Source of the DNA: Neorhizobium sp. SOG26
GTDB taxonomy: Bacteria; Pseudomonadota; Alphaproteobacteria; Rhizobiales; Rhizobiaceae
Assembly (NCBI RefSeq): GCF_003491345.1
Contig: NZ_CP025512.1
Location: 1,612,001-1,676,000 of the forward strand
DNA length: 64,000 nt
Direction: 5' to 3'
This document shows positions 45,970 to 55,281 of the stretch, in pieces (the stretch's first letter is position 1; every line of letters starts with the position of its first letter). Made by a program: the position numbers and the translations under genes. A model generated the notes under the pieces. It made no database searches and was not told the origin of the DNA. It worked only from the letters and a program-made list of their open reading frames with translations.

Positions 45970-48480
45970 ATGACTAACAGTTTCGACGACATTCCGTTCT
46001 TCGGTGACGAAGACGAACCGGCAGCGCGCAAGCCGCAAGCGCCGGGAGAACGGCCTCAGGCTGCCGCAGGCGGTTTGGGTATCGCTGCCCGCGCCATGGC
46101 CGCACGCGGTGGCCAACGCGAGGCGCCCGATTATCTTTCGGGCCTTAATCCGGAGCAACGGGAAGCCGTTGAAACGACGGATGGCCCCGTGCTCGTGCTC
46201 GCAGGCGCCGGCACCGGCAAGACGCGCGTGCTCACCACCCGCATCGCCCACATCCTTGCAACCGGGAAAGCCTTCCCGAGCCAGATCCTGGCGGTGACCT
46301 TCACCAACAAGGCTGCCCGCGAGATGAAGGAGCGCATCGGCATGCTGGTCGGTGGTGCCGTGGAAGGCATGCCGTGGCTTGGCACCTTCCACTCGATCGG
46401 CGTCAAGCTATTGCGCCGCCACGCGGAATTGGCAGGGCTGCGCTCCAACTTCACCATTCTCGACACCGATGACGTGGTGCGGCTGATCAAGCAATTGATC
46501 CAGGCGGAAGGGCTCGATGACAAGCGCTGGCCGGCCAAGCAGTTCGCCGGCATGATCGACACCTGGAAGAACAAGGGCCTGTTGCCTGCCGACATTCCTG
46601 AGGGTGACGCTCGCGCCTTCGCCAATGGCAAAGGTCGCGAACTTTACGCCGCCTACCAGGCGCGCCTTCGCACCTTGAATGCCTGCGATTTCGGCGACCT
46701 GCTGCTCCACCCGATCGCGATCTTCCGCAAGACGCCGGACCTCCTGAAGGAATATCACCAGCGGTTCCGATACATCCTCGTCGACGAGTACCAGGACACC
46801 AACACGGCGCAATACATGTGGCTGCGGCTTCTGGCGCAACGACCGCAGGGCGTGCCGCAGAACGTCTGCTGCGTGGGTGACGACGACCAGTCGATCTATG
46901 GCTGGCGCGGCGCGGAAGTGGATAATATCCTGCGCTTCGAAAAGGATTTCCACGGCGCCAAGGTTATCAAGCTGGAGCGCAACTACCGCTCGACCGAACA
47001 TATCCTCGGCACGGCCGGCCACCTGATTGCCCATAACGAAGGCCGGCTCGGCAAGACGCTTTTCACGGATCGGGTAAACCCTGATGACGAAAAGGTGATG
47101 GTGCACGCGGCCTGGGACTCGGAAGAAGAGGCCCGTGCAATCGGCGAAGAGATCGAGCGGCTGCAGCGTGGCGACGGCATTCCGGGAAGCGAGGGCAAGA
47201 AGCATGCGTTGAACGACATGGCGATCCTGGTGCGCGCCTCCTTCCAGATGCGCGAGTTCGAAGACCGCTTCGTCACACTTGGCCTCAACTACCGCGTCAT
47301 CGGCGGTCCGCGCTTCTATGAGCGGCTCGAGATCCGCGACGCCATGGCCTATTTCCGCCTGGTCTGCCAGCCCGCCGACGACCTCGCCTTCGAGCGCATC
47401 GTCAACACGCCAAAGCGTGGGCTGGGCGATACCACGATCCGTTACCTCCATGACTACGCCCGTGCCCGTGACATCCCGATGCTGCAGGCCGCTGCCGATA
47501 TCGTCGAGACCGACGAGTTGAAGCCCAAGCCACGCAAGGCGCTGTTCGATGTCGTGCAAAGCTTCAGGAACTGGAGTCAACGGCTTGAATCGACTCCGCA
47601 TCTCGACCTGGCGGAACAGATCCTGGAAGAAAGCGGCTATACCGACATGTGGAAGGCCGACAAATCGGCAGAAGCACCGGGCCGGCTGGAAAACCTGAAG
47701 GAACTCATCCGCTCGATGGAAGCATTCGAGAGCATGCGCGGCTTCCTGGAGCACGTGTCGCTTGTCATGGACGCCGAGCAGAACGAAAACCTCGACGCCG
47801 TCTCGATCATGACGCTGCATTCCGCCAAGGGGCTGGAATTCGACACCGTCTTCCTGCCCGGTTGGGAGGAAGGCCTCTTCCCGCACCAGCGGGCGCTCGA
47901 TGAAGGCGGACGTTCCGGGCTCGAAGAAGAACGCCGCCTCGCCTATGTCGGCATCACCCGCGCCAAGCGCCGCTGCCATATCTGGTTTGTGTCCAACCGG
48001 CGCATCCATGGCCTCTGGCAGTCGACCATGCCGTCACGTTTCTTGGATGAGTTGCCGCAGGCGCACGTGGATGTCGCAGCCTCCGAAACCAACTACGGCG
48101 GATACGGCGGTCGCGGCGGTTATGGCCAGTCGCGCTTCGACAAGGCAGATCCCTTCGCCAACAGTTATTCGACGCCCGGCTGGAAACGCGCCCAGGCCAA
48201 CAAAACCGACGCGACCCGCGACAACTGGGGCAGCCGCTCCGGCCATTCGATCGAGCGGATCGGTTACGGCGAAAGCGGACCTCGTGGCCGCACCATCGAC
48301 GGCGAACTGGTCGCAAAATCGGTGGCGGACGTGCCGTCGCAGTTCTCCGTCGGCGACCGGGTCTTCCACATCAAGTTCGGCAACGGCAATATCTCGGCCA
48401 TCGAAGGCAACAAGCTGACGATCGATTTCGACCGCGCCGGACAAAAGCGGGTGCTGGAGGGATTTGTGGAGCGGGCATAG
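45970..48480 (+). CDS. uvrD: UvrD/PcrA-type DNA helicase
   Basis: An 836-residue superfamily 1A 3'-5' helicase for nucleotide-excision and mismatch repair and for clearing stalled complexes. The start at 45970 gives NSFDDIPFFGDEDEP; upstream frames are not supported. Walker A is LAGAGTGKTRVL (near residue 80), motif II is LVDEYQDTN, motif III is GDDDQSIYGWRGAEV, and motif V/VI is RLAYVGITRAKRR. The C-terminal Tudor-like domain (QFSVGDRVFHIKFGNGNISA) that contacts RNA polymerase in PcrA is present. A Gly-rich spacer (NYGGYGGRGGYGQ) precedes it. I found no LexA box in the 285-base upstream gap. Confidence 0.96.
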   Translation: MTNSFDDIPFFGDEDEPAARKPQAPGERPQAAAGGLGIAARAMAARGGQREAPDYLSGLNPEQREAVETTDGPVLVLAGAGTGKTRVLTTRIAHILATGKAFPSQILAVTFTNKAAREMKERIGMLVGGAVEGMPWLGTFHSIGVKLLRRHAELAGLRSNFTILDTDDVVRLIKQLIQAEGLDDKRWPAKQFAGMIDTWKNKGLLPADIPEGDARAFANGKGRELYAAYQARLRTLNACDFGDLLLHPIAIFRKTPDLLKEYHQRFRYILVDEYQDTNTAQYMWLRLLAQRPQGVPQNVCCVGDDDQSIYGWRGAEVDNILRFEKDFHGAKVIKLERNYRSTEHILGTAGHLIAHNEGRLGKTLFTDRVNPDDEKVMVHAAWDSEEEARAIGEEIERLQRGDGIPGSEGKKHALNDMAILVRASFQMREFEDRFVTLGLNYRVIGGPRFYERLEIRDAMAYFRLVCQPADDLAFERIVNTPKRGLGDTTIRYLHDYARARDIPMLQAAADIVETDELKPKPRKALFDVVQSFRNWSQRLESTPHLDLAEQILEESGYTDMWKADKSAEAPGRLENLKELIRSMEAFESMRGFLEHVSLVMDAEQNENLDAVSIMTLHSAKGLEFDTVFLPGWEEGLFPHQRALDEGGRSGLEEERRLAYVGITRAKRRCHIWFVSNRRIHGLWQSTMPSRFLDELPQAHVDVAASETNYGGYGGRGGYGQSRFDKADPFANSYSTPGWKRAQANKTDATRDNWGSRSGHSIERIGYGESGPRGRTIDGELVAKSVADVPSQFSVGDRVFHIKFGNGNISAIEGNKLTIDFDRAGQKRVLEGFVERA

Positions 48481-48560
48481 CGCCCACCCCACTTTGCTTG
48501 CAGAAACAGGCCACCCCGGTTACCTCTGAAACCAGAGGATCCATTCGTGCGGAGGCGGCC

Positions 48561-49706
48561 ATGTATCTCACCAACCAAGACATGATCGAGCTGACGGCCT
48601 GGCGGCGCAAGCTGCACTCCATGCCGGAAGTCTCTCGTGAGGAAGTGGCGACCGCCGCCGAAGTCCAGGCTTTCCTGGCGCCGACCAACCCGGACCAGGT
48701 GATTTCCGGCCTCGGCGGCACCGGTGTCGCCGCCGTATACGACAGCGGCAAGCCCGGCCCCACCGTGCTCTTCCGCTCCGAACTCGACGCGTTGCCTATC
48801 GAGGAGATCAGCGACCTCCCACACCGCTCCAAGATCGCCGGCAAGAGCCATATGTGCGGCCATGATGGGCACACGGCGATACTTGCCTCGCTCGGTCGCC
48901 AGTTCGGGCGCGAGCGGCCGAAGAGCGGACGCGTCGTGCTCATGTTCCAGCCGGCGGAGGAGGATGGTTCGGGCGCTGCCGCCGTTCTGGCGGACGAGCG
49001 TTTTTCCAAGGTGAAGCCGGACTACAGCTTTTCGCTGCACAACTTTCCGGGCCTGCCGCTCGGGCATGTCTGGCTGAAGGAAGGCGTGGTCAACTGCGCC
49101 TCGCGCGGCCTGAAGATCAAGCTGTCGGGCCGCACCGCGCATGCCTCCATGCCGGAAACAGGCATCTCGCCTGCCCCTGCCGTGGCGCAGTTGATGACCG
49201 CCCTGACAAGCCTTAGCCGCGGCACGGTCGCGGGCGAGGATCTGGTGCTTGCGACCGTGACGCATGCGGTGATCGGCGAACCTGCTTTCGGCATCGCGCC
49301 CGGTTACGCCGAAGTCTGGGTAACGCTGCGCACCATCACTGACGACGAGATGGCGACCCTGACGAACACGGCGGAAACGCTGGTTCGGAAGGTGGCGGGC
49401 GATGGCGAGCTGGAATTCCAGCTGGAATATCACGACATCTTCGACCACTCGGAAAACAGCCCGGAAGCAACGAGGATCCTGCGTGCGGCGCTGGAGGCCG
49501 AGGGCATAAGCCACGAGCCGGGGCTGGCTTTGCGGGCATCGGAGGATTTCGGGCGCTTTGCGGCGGTCTCGAAATCCGCCATGTTCTTCCTCGGGGCCGG
49601 CGAAAATCTCGCAGCCCTGCACAACCCGAACTACGATTTTCCGGACGATCTCATCCCGATCGGCACACGGATCTTCATGCGCGCCGCACGCGACCTTCTC
49701 GGGTAA
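48561..49706 (+). CDS. M20 family metallo-amidohydrolase
   Basis: A 381-residue peptidase-M20D/aminoacylase-like enzyme of the IAA-amino-acid hydrolase and hippuricase group. The ATG at 48561 follows GGAGGCGGCC. The metal-binding segment is SHMCGHDGHTAI (near residue 96), with a catalytic Glu pair in FQPAEEDGSGA (near residue 131). A dimerisation insert follows (about 175-290). The family cleaves N-acylated amino acids, including plant indole-acetyl conjugates, but the real substrate here is unknown. It is transcribed with uvrD but 80 bases apart. Confidence 0.9.
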   Translation: MYLTNQDMIELTAWRRKLHSMPEVSREEVATAAEVQAFLAPTNPDQVISGLGGTGVAAVYDSGKPGPTVLFRSELDALPIEEISDLPHRSKIAGKSHMCGHDGHTAILASLGRQFGRERPKSGRVVLMFQPAEEDGSGAAAVLADERFSKVKPDYSFSLHNFPGLPLGHVWLKEGVVNCASRGLKIKLSGRTAHASMPETGISPAPAVAQLMTALTSLSRGTVAGEDLVLATVTHAVIGEPAFGIAPGYAEVWVTLRTITDDEMATLTNTAETLVRKVAGDGELEFQLEYHDIFDHSENSPEATRILRAALEAEGISHEPGLALRASEDFGRFAAVSKSAMFFLGAGENLAALHNPNYDFPDDLIPIGTRIFMRAARDLLG

Positions 49707-49727
49707 CCGGATTGGGACAAGTGGTTG

Positions 49728-49751
49728 AAGCCGCTGGCAAGCCAGCGGCTT
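49728..49751. terminator. Terminator between the M20 gene and the Tlde1-like gene
   Basis: AAGCCGCTGG (49728-49737), loop CAAG, CCAGCGGCTT (49742-49751): a perfect 10-bp stem between convergent genes, with TCTTC after it on the plus strand. Confidence 0.7.
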
Positions 49752-49760
49752 TCTTCAAGG

Positions 49761-51164
49761 TCAGGCGTCGCTGCCGCTGAAAAGCTTGGCAAGGAAGTTG
49801 CCGTTGGAGCCGCCGCCCGGGCGCTTGCCGTCCCACTTGGGCACAATCACCATGTGCGTGATCTCGCCGCGCTGGAAAGCCTTCAGGAACTTGTCGTACT
49901 GGGCAAAGGCAACGCAGCCATGCGAGTCACCCTTCACGCGCAGCAGGTAGCTGTGAGCGAGAAGACCTGTACGGTTCTGCGGATGTTTGCCATCAACGGA
50001 AGTCAGGCGGATTGCGGCAACGCCGTGGAATAGCTTCTCGCGCATGGAAAGCTTGTAGGTGCCGGGCGGGGTCGGCCCACGCATCTTTACATGGGTATAT
50101 TTCGGGTTGTCACGCATGCTGCCGATGCCGGAATGCGCCTCGAGCTTCGTGCCGTTCGGCATGTGAACAACACCGTTGGTGATGTCGTAGATGGCGACCT
50201 TCGAACCGATGCCGGGCCAGCTCGGCGCAGACGGCGCCGGACGCGACGGCTCCTGGCGCATCGGGTTGTCGGGCTTGGCAAAGGCAAGCGCAGTCGGCTT
50301 GTCGTCATCGTTGCCACGCGGCTTTTGCGGCGCAACAGCGGCGATGGCAGCCAGCGCATTTGGCTTCGCCGGCTTTTCAGCCTGTGCGAGCGATGTCGAC
50401 GGACGGATTACCGGCAGCGGGCCAGACTTCGGCAGAGAGTGGGTTTCCACCGGAGCAGGCTCGGGCAGCGAGGCGACGACGGTTTCTTCCGTCTCCTCCT
50501 CAAGAGAAGTATCTTCCAACGCGGCCATTTCGACCGGCTTCATGTCCTTGAGCTCGGCAACCGAGGTGGCCGGCGCCGCATCCTGGATCAGGTCTGGCAG
50601 GCTGCTGTCGCCGCGCGGTGCCACGACCACGAGGCTCGCCATCGCGGAACCCAGGATGGAGCGGACCTGGTCCGCGCCCGGGCGGCTTTTCTCGAGCGCT
50701 GCGAACTGCTGGTCCATTGCGCGGTTGCGGGCGGCGCTCGCAAGAGCCGCCTGCAGCGCAACCTGAACATCGGCAGGTTCCGGGCGCCGCGCGGCGAGTG
50801 CTGCGGCCGCGGCACCTTCAAGGCGACCAGCCTTCGGCTCGGCCGGACTGCTGCCCGGAAGCCGCGAGAACTTATTCACGTCTATGTCGATGGGGCCGCG
50901 GCTCAGGTGGCCAGCGGCAAGCGCGACCTTGCCGAGCGATGCCATCGTGGCGGCCGGCTTCGGCATCGCCACATTGATCTTTACTTCGGAGGCTGGTTTG
51001 ACCGCTGTCGCCATCGTGGCCATGGAGGCGCAGACGAGCGCGCCCACCGTCATACCCACGCCAAGTGCGACATTTGTCAGAAGGGAGCGGGATTTCTTCC
51101 GGCGTGCAGTCGTCTTGCGAACCTGCTTGCCATGGACTGCTTTCGGAACCGAACCCGCCATCAC
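49761..51164 (-). CDS. Membrane-anchored Tlde1-like (DUF2778) protein
   Basis: A 467-residue protein. A basic N-terminus (KTTARRKKSRSLL) is followed by a membrane helix near residues 31-53 (NVALGVGMTVGALVCASM). Residues about 60-330 are a low-complexity Ala/Pro/Glu/Lys linker. The C-terminal 130 residues match the DUF2778/Tlde1 fold: HSGIGSMRDNPKYTHVKMRG, GPTPPGTYKL and the SHGCVAF motif with the catalytic Cys. Tlde1 proteins were described as type VI effectors with L,D-transpeptidase exchange and endopeptidase activity. No type VI gene lies nearby and this version has a long anchor, so a housekeeping role on peptidoglycan is more likely (inference). Confidence 0.82.
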   Translation of the reverse strand: MMAGSVPKAVHGKQVRKTTARRKKSRSLLTNVALGVGMTVGALVCASMATMATAVKPASEVKINVAMPKPAATMASLGKVALAAGHLSRGPIDIDVNKFSRLPGSSPAEPKAGRLEGAAAAALAARRPEPADVQVALQAALASAARNRAMDQQFAALEKSRPGADQVRSILGSAMASLVVVAPRGDSSLPDLIQDAAPATSVAELKDMKPVEMAALEDTSLEEETEETVVASLPEPAPVETHSLPKSGPLPVIRPSTSLAQAEKPAKPNALAAIAAVAPQKPRGNDDDKPTALAFAKPDNPMRQEPSRPAPSAPSWPGIGSKVAIYDITNGVVHMPNGTKLEAHSGIGSMRDNPKYTHVKMRGPTPPGTYKLSMREKLFHGVAAIRLTSVDGKHPQNRTGLLAHSYLLRVKGDSHGCVAFAQYDKFLKAFQRGEITHMVIVPKWDGKRPGGGSNGNFLAKLFSGSDA

Positions 51165-51582
51165 TCGTTACCCAAACCGTTACTCACACAGGCGGCCCAT
51201 GCTTGCGCAAGGCTGCCGACACAAAGGCTGTGACCCGGTCGGGCTGAAGGATTACGTCCCTCACCCAAGCCATCAGCTCGAATGTGAGAATGAACGGATA
51301 TGGTAACCAATGTCTTTACGCCGCCCCGATTCTGAACTTCAGTCGAATGGTTAAAAGAGCATGCGGCCGGAAGTTTAGCCGAAATGCGGCAATGGCATGA
51401 CCATCGCGTGCAGATTAAGGCGTCCACGTCCCTCAACTGTTGTTTCTTAGCCACAAGAACCTGCAACTTCAACTGAAATCGAGTCACGTTCTTCTGGGCT
51501 GAACCACCCGCAGAGACTTGAATATGGTTGCCTGGGAGCCGCCCCCTTGGCATGGTATTTCCAAGCGAAGGAGGAATGGCTG
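51165..51582. other. Intergenic region between the Tlde1-like gene and pncA
   Basis: This 418-base divergent gap shows no convincing gene on either strand; short frames present lack ribosome-binding sites. It must hold the promoters of the two flanking genes. I could not identify a promoter, operator or RNA element with confidence. Confidence 0.6.
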
Positions 51583-52209
51583 ATGAAGGCGCTGCTGCTC
51601 GTCGATATCCAGAACGGTTTTTGTCCGGGTGGAAACCTGCCGGTTCCCCACGGCGACGAAGTCGTGCCGGTCGCAAACCGCCTCATCGAGGATGGCGGTT
51701 ACGATGTCATCGTCGCCTCGCAGGACTGGCATCCGGAAAACCACGGCAGCTTTGCCTCCCAGCATGAAGGAAAAAAGCCTTTCGAGATGGGCGAACTCTG
51801 CGGCACCCCGCAGGTCATGTGGCCGGATCACTGCGTTCAGGGTACACCCGATGCCGAGTTTCACCCCGATCTCAATATCGATGCAGTGGACTACATCCAG
51901 CAGAAGGGCGAGAACCCTGCCGTCGACAGCTACTCTGCCTTCCGGGACAATGACCAGGCGGCGGTCACCGGCCTCGCCGGTTACCTCAGGGCGCAGCAGG
52001 TGACGGAACTCGACATCTGTGGCCTCGCCACCGATTATTGCGTCAAGTTCTCCGCGCTCGACGCAATCGAGATGCTACCGAACGTCAAGGTGCGCTTCAT
52101 TGAGGACGCCAGCCGCGGCATAGATCCGCAGGCCGTGCGGGCCGCAATCGAGGAAATGCAGTCGCGCGGCATCGCCATCTGCAACAGCAGCGACATCCTT
52201 TCCGACTGA
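51583..52209 (+). CDS. pncA: Nicotinamidase
   Basis: Deaminates nicotinamide to nicotinate for NAD salvage. The 208 residues begin ALLLVDIQNGFCPGG, with the catalytic Asp. The metal site is VASQDWHPENHGSF, the catalytic Lys is in YIQQKGENP (near residue 108) and the nucleophile Cys is in GLATDYCVKFSALDA (near residue 153), giving the full Asp-Lys-Cys triad. The ATG at 51583 follows GGAGGAATGGCTG. It is upstream of azlC on the same strand with a 102-base gap. Confidence 0.96.
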   Translation: MKALLLVDIQNGFCPGGNLPVPHGDEVVPVANRLIEDGGYDVIVASQDWHPENHGSFASQHEGKKPFEMGELCGTPQVMWPDHCVQGTPDAEFHPDLNIDAVDYIQQKGENPAVDSYSAFRDNDQAAVTGLAGYLRAQQVTELDICGLATDYCVKFSALDAIEMLPNVKVRFIEDASRGIDPQAVRAAIEEMQSRGIAICNSSDILSD

Positions 52210-52268
52210 CTTGCTGATGCAATAGTTCAGCGGAATCGATTGTCCTATCAGCCCAATTGAATTGCACC

Positions 52269-52308
52269 GGAGAACCCGTGGCCCTAAAGCCGGGGCGAAG
52301 GGAACTCC
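52269..52308 (+). promoter_or_regulatory. Candidate structured leader of azlC
   Basis: GGAG (52269-52272) can pair with CTCC (52305-52308), enclosing an inner stem of CCC-GT-GGC (52275-52282) and GCC-GGG (52289-52294) with a CCTAAA loop. The probable ribosome-binding site (AAGGGA, 52299-52303 region) lies inside the outer pairing. It may be a translational control element; the fold is my own reading and has not been computed. Confidence 0.3.
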
Positions 52309-52311
52309 ATA

Positions 52312-53037
52312 ATGAATCGTAATGAACTGAGCGAGGGGCTGAAGGGCGGCATGATCATCGCCCTTTCCTCTGCGCCATTCGCGGTGCTGTTTGGCGCCGT
52401 CGCCGCCGACAATGGCCTCTCGGTCGCCGAAGCCGGCCTGATGAGCGCCATCGTTTATGCGGGCGCCAGCCAGTTGGTGGGCATCGAACTGTTCGGCCAC
52501 CATGTTGCACCCTGGCTCGTGGTGCTATCGGTCTTCGCCGTCAACTTCCGCCACATTCTCTACTCGGCGGCGCTTGCCCGCTTCATCACCCATTTCACGC
52601 CGTTGCAGAAGTTCTTCGCCTTCTTCCTGCTCACCGACCCGCAGTTTGCCGAAGGCGTCAACCGGGGCGAAAGCGGGCGGGGCGTCAGCTTCGCCTGGTA
52701 TATCGGCTTTGGTGGCACGATCTATTTCCCATGGCTGTTCTTCAGCATGGTCGGCGCCTTCTTCGGGCGAATGATGGGCGACCCACGTGTTTTCGCAATC
52801 GACGCGCTTCTGCCGATCTACTTCCTCGGCCTTGTTGTAGGCTTCCGCCGCAAGCCCGGTTTCTACCCGACCGTCATCGCCAGTGCGGCAGGCTCAGTGC
52901 TCGGTTACCATTTCGTCGGCTCGCCTTGGCATGTCAGCATCGGGGCAGCCGTTGGCGTCATTGTTGCCGCAGCCTTGCCGCTACAGCAGGAGGTGGTTGG
53001 CGAGGTACCGGCAGCAGCAACCGAGGCGGAGACGTAA
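52312..53037 (+). CDS. azlC: AzlC family branched-chain amino-acid exporter, large subunit
   Basis: A 241-residue membrane protein with about seven predicted helices. It starts EGLKGGMIIALSSAPFAVLF, and the middle contains SAIVYAGASQLVGIELFGH and NFRHILYSAALARF, which are family hallmarks. With AzlD it forms a two-part exporter of branched-chain amino acids or analogues such as azaleucine. Its stop is followed by the azlD ATG after one base. The ribosome-binding site may be embedded in a leader hairpin. Confidence 0.92.
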   Translation: MNRNELSEGLKGGMIIALSSAPFAVLFGAVAADNGLSVAEAGLMSAIVYAGASQLVGIELFGHHVAPWLVVLSVFAVNFRHILYSAALARFITHFTPLQKFFAFFLLTDPQFAEGVNRGESGRGVSFAWYIGFGGTIYFPWLFFSMVGAFFGRMMGDPRVFAIDALLPIYFLGLVVGFRRKPGFYPTVIASAAGSVLGYHFVGSPWHVSIGAAVGVIVAAALPLQQEVVGEVPAAATEAET

Positions 53038-53038
53038 G

Positions 53039-53353
53039 ATGGATTTCCAGGTCTCCCTCGAAATGTCGCTCCTCATTCTTGCGGCTGCAGTCGCGACCTT
53101 CCTCACGCGCATCGGCGGCTACATCCTGATCACGCGGATGAACACGATCCCGCCGCGTGTCGAGCAGGCGCTGAATGCGGTGCCTGCGGCCGTCCTGACG
53201 ACGCTTGTGGCGCCCGCCTTCTTCAACGGCGGCTGGGACTTCAAGATCGCCATGTTCGTCGCAATGGTCGTCAGCCTGCGTTACCCGGGCCTCTTGATGC
53301 TCGGCGCCGGATGGGCGGCGGCCATGGTCTGCCGCCACCTCTTCGGGCTCTGA
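53039..53353 (+). CDS. azlD: AzlD family branched-chain amino-acid exporter, small subunit
   Basis: A 104-residue membrane protein with about four helices. The segment AAAVATFLTRIGGYILITRM near residue 15 is typical of the family, followed by VEQALNAVPAAVLTTLVAPA. It begins one base after the azlC stop, so the two subunits are coupled. A longer in-frame extension upstream overlaps azlC and is not real. The stop TGA abuts the convergent aminopeptidase stop directly. Confidence 0.92.
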   Translation: MDFQVSLEMSLLILAAAVATFLTRIGGYILITRMNTIPPRVEQALNAVPAAVLTTLVAPAFFNGGWDFKIAMFVAMVVSLRYPGLLMLGAGWAAAMVCRHLFGL

Positions 53354-55186
53354 TCAGGCGAGCGGTTCGGTCGCCTTCACCAACCAGTCCTTGACCGCCG
53401 CGTCATCCAGAAGCGGCAGCAATTTTTCACGCACGTCCGCATGATAGGCATTCAGCCAGTCGAGTTCCTCGACCGTCAGCATCGACGTCACGACAAGCCG
53501 CCGATCGATCGGGCACCATGTCAGCGTTTCGAACGACAGCATCGGCTGGTCGCCCCCAGCGATATCTTCCGGCGCCTTCACGAAGACCAGGTTCTCGATG
53601 CGGATCCCGAAGGAACCGGGACGATAATAGCCCGGCTCGTTGGACAGGATCATGCCGGGCAGAAGTTCCTGCGTTGCAAGCCGCGAAATCCGCTGCGGCC
53701 CTTCGTGGACCGAAAGATATGAGCCCACGCCGTGGCCAGTGCCATGTGCATAGTCCGCACCCGCCTTCCAGAGCGCAATCCGCGCCAGAGGATCGAGGTC
53801 GCACCCTCGCGTTCCTTTCGGGAAACGGGCGGTGCTGATCGCAATCATGCCTTTCAGCACCAGCGTGAAGAAACGCTTCTGCTCGTCCGGCACCTCGCCG
53901 ATCGCAACCGTGCGGGTGATATCCGTGGTGCCGTTGACATATTGGGCGCCTGAATCAACGAGGAAAAGCTCTCCCGCATTGAGCTTGCGGTCGGTTTCCG
54001 TGCTGACCCGGTAGTGGATCACCGCGCCATGTTCGCCGGCACCGGAAATCGTTTCGAAGGAAATGTCCTTGAGCGGGTTCTGCATGTTCTGGCCGACGCG
54101 AGCACGCGCAGCTTCCAGCGCCTTCACCGCATCGATTTCTGTCAGCGTACCCGACGTTTGGCTGTCGAGCCAGTACAGGTACTCCACCATGGCCGCGCCA
54201 TCCTGCAGATGCGCTTTCGCCGAACCTTCCAGTTCCGCCTGGTTCTTGCAGGCGCGCGGCAGCTTGGCAGGGTCGGTTGCTTCCAGCACTTCGCCACCGG
54301 CAGCGGCGATCGCCTCGGTCACGGCGAGAGGTGCAAGATCCGGATCAACGAGCAGCTTTCCGCCATTGGCGGCATGAGCCGAAAGGCGGTCGAGAAATTC
54401 TGCAGGCGCACACTGGTCCGCCATCTGCGCAAGGTATGCGGTCTGCTCAATCCCAGTCTTTGCTTTGTCGAGAAAGATCTCGGCCTTGCCGTCGGCCGAG
54501 ATGATCGCCCGCGAAAGCGGGTGCGGCGTGTGCGGTACGTCCTCGCCACGGATATTGAAGATCCAAGCAACGGAGGACGGATCGGTGATGACGACAGCCG
54601 CCGCCCCCTTGTCCTTCACCTGAGCGGCAATCTTCGCGATCTTTTCCGTAGCCAGAATCCCCGCATGCTCATGTTTCTGGATGGCGACGGCGCCGAGAGG
54701 TTCCGCCGGGCGATCCGTCCAGAGCGCATCGAGCGGATTTATGGGGAGCAGCACCAGCTGCCCACCGATTTCGGCCAACGCTTTTTCGAGGCGGCGCACT
54801 TCCGCACCGGCATGCAGCCACGGGTCGATGCCCAGGCGAAAGCCTTTCTGCGCATTTCGCGGCAGCCAGACATGCGGCGGCTCGTTGACGAGATCACCGC
54901 CGGTAAACACCTCCTGGTCAACCTGCTCCGCAAGCTGGGTGACATAACGGCCATCCACAAAGACCACCGCCTCGCGCTGCGTGATCAGCGCCATGCCAGC
55001 GGAGCCCGTAAAACCCGTCAACCACGACAAGCGCTCGGCGCATGGCGGCACATATTCGCCCTGGTATTCATCGGCACGCGGCACCAGGAAACCATCGATT
55101 CCGAGCTCAACGAACTTCGCGCGCAAGGACTGGACGCGGCCTCGCCCGAACTGTGGGGTGGATTTGACTTCAAAGGATTGGAACAT
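53354..55186 (-). CDS. pepP: Aminopeptidase P family (M24B) Xaa-Pro peptidase
   Basis: A 610-residue cytoplasmic metallopeptidase that removes the residue in front of proline. It has the longer three-domain layout seen in eukaryotic-type APP1 enzymes: two creatinase-N-like domains (about 15-310) and a pita-bread catalytic domain (about 320-545). The five metal ligands are visible in LFLVDSGAQYVNGTTDITRT (two Asp), YAHGTGHGVGSYLSVHEG (His), LSNEPGYYRP (Glu) and GIRIENLVFV (Glu). The start chosen is ATG at 55186 (FQSFEVKSTPQF). The stop abuts the azlD stop. Confidence 0.92.
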   Translation of the reverse strand: MFQSFEVKSTPQFGRGRVQSLRAKFVELGIDGFLVPRADEYQGEYVPPCAERLSWLTGFTGSAGMALITQREAVVFVDGRYVTQLAEQVDQEVFTGGDLVNEPPHVWLPRNAQKGFRLGIDPWLHAGAEVRRLEKALAEIGGQLVLLPINPLDALWTDRPAEPLGAVAIQKHEHAGILATEKIAKIAAQVKDKGAAAVVITDPSSVAWIFNIRGEDVPHTPHPLSRAIISADGKAEIFLDKAKTGIEQTAYLAQMADQCAPAEFLDRLSAHAANGGKLLVDPDLAPLAVTEAIAAAGGEVLEATDPAKLPRACKNQAELEGSAKAHLQDGAAMVEYLYWLDSQTSGTLTEIDAVKALEAARARVGQNMQNPLKDISFETISGAGEHGAVIHYRVSTETDRKLNAGELFLVDSGAQYVNGTTDITRTVAIGEVPDEQKRFFTLVLKGMIAISTARFPKGTRGCDLDPLARIALWKAGADYAHGTGHGVGSYLSVHEGPQRISRLATQELLPGMILSNEPGYYRPGSFGIRIENLVFVKAPEDIAGGDQPMLSFETLTWCPIDRRLVVTSMLTVEELDWLNAYHADVREKLLPLLDDAAVKDWLVKATEPLA

Positions 55187-55281
55187 GAACAGGACCCGCG
55201 TCTGATTCTTGCGATATGCCATATGTTAGCTGAAGTCGGGCGTGCTCTGCCAGCACCCACGATGCCGTCATCTTGAGCAGC

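Noticed and set aside
52269..52311. Glycine riboswitch before azlC, suggested by GGAGA and CGAAGGG-like strings
   Set aside because: The aptamer core and the paired second domain are missing; only short similar strings occur. I kept it only as an unclassified possible leader structure.
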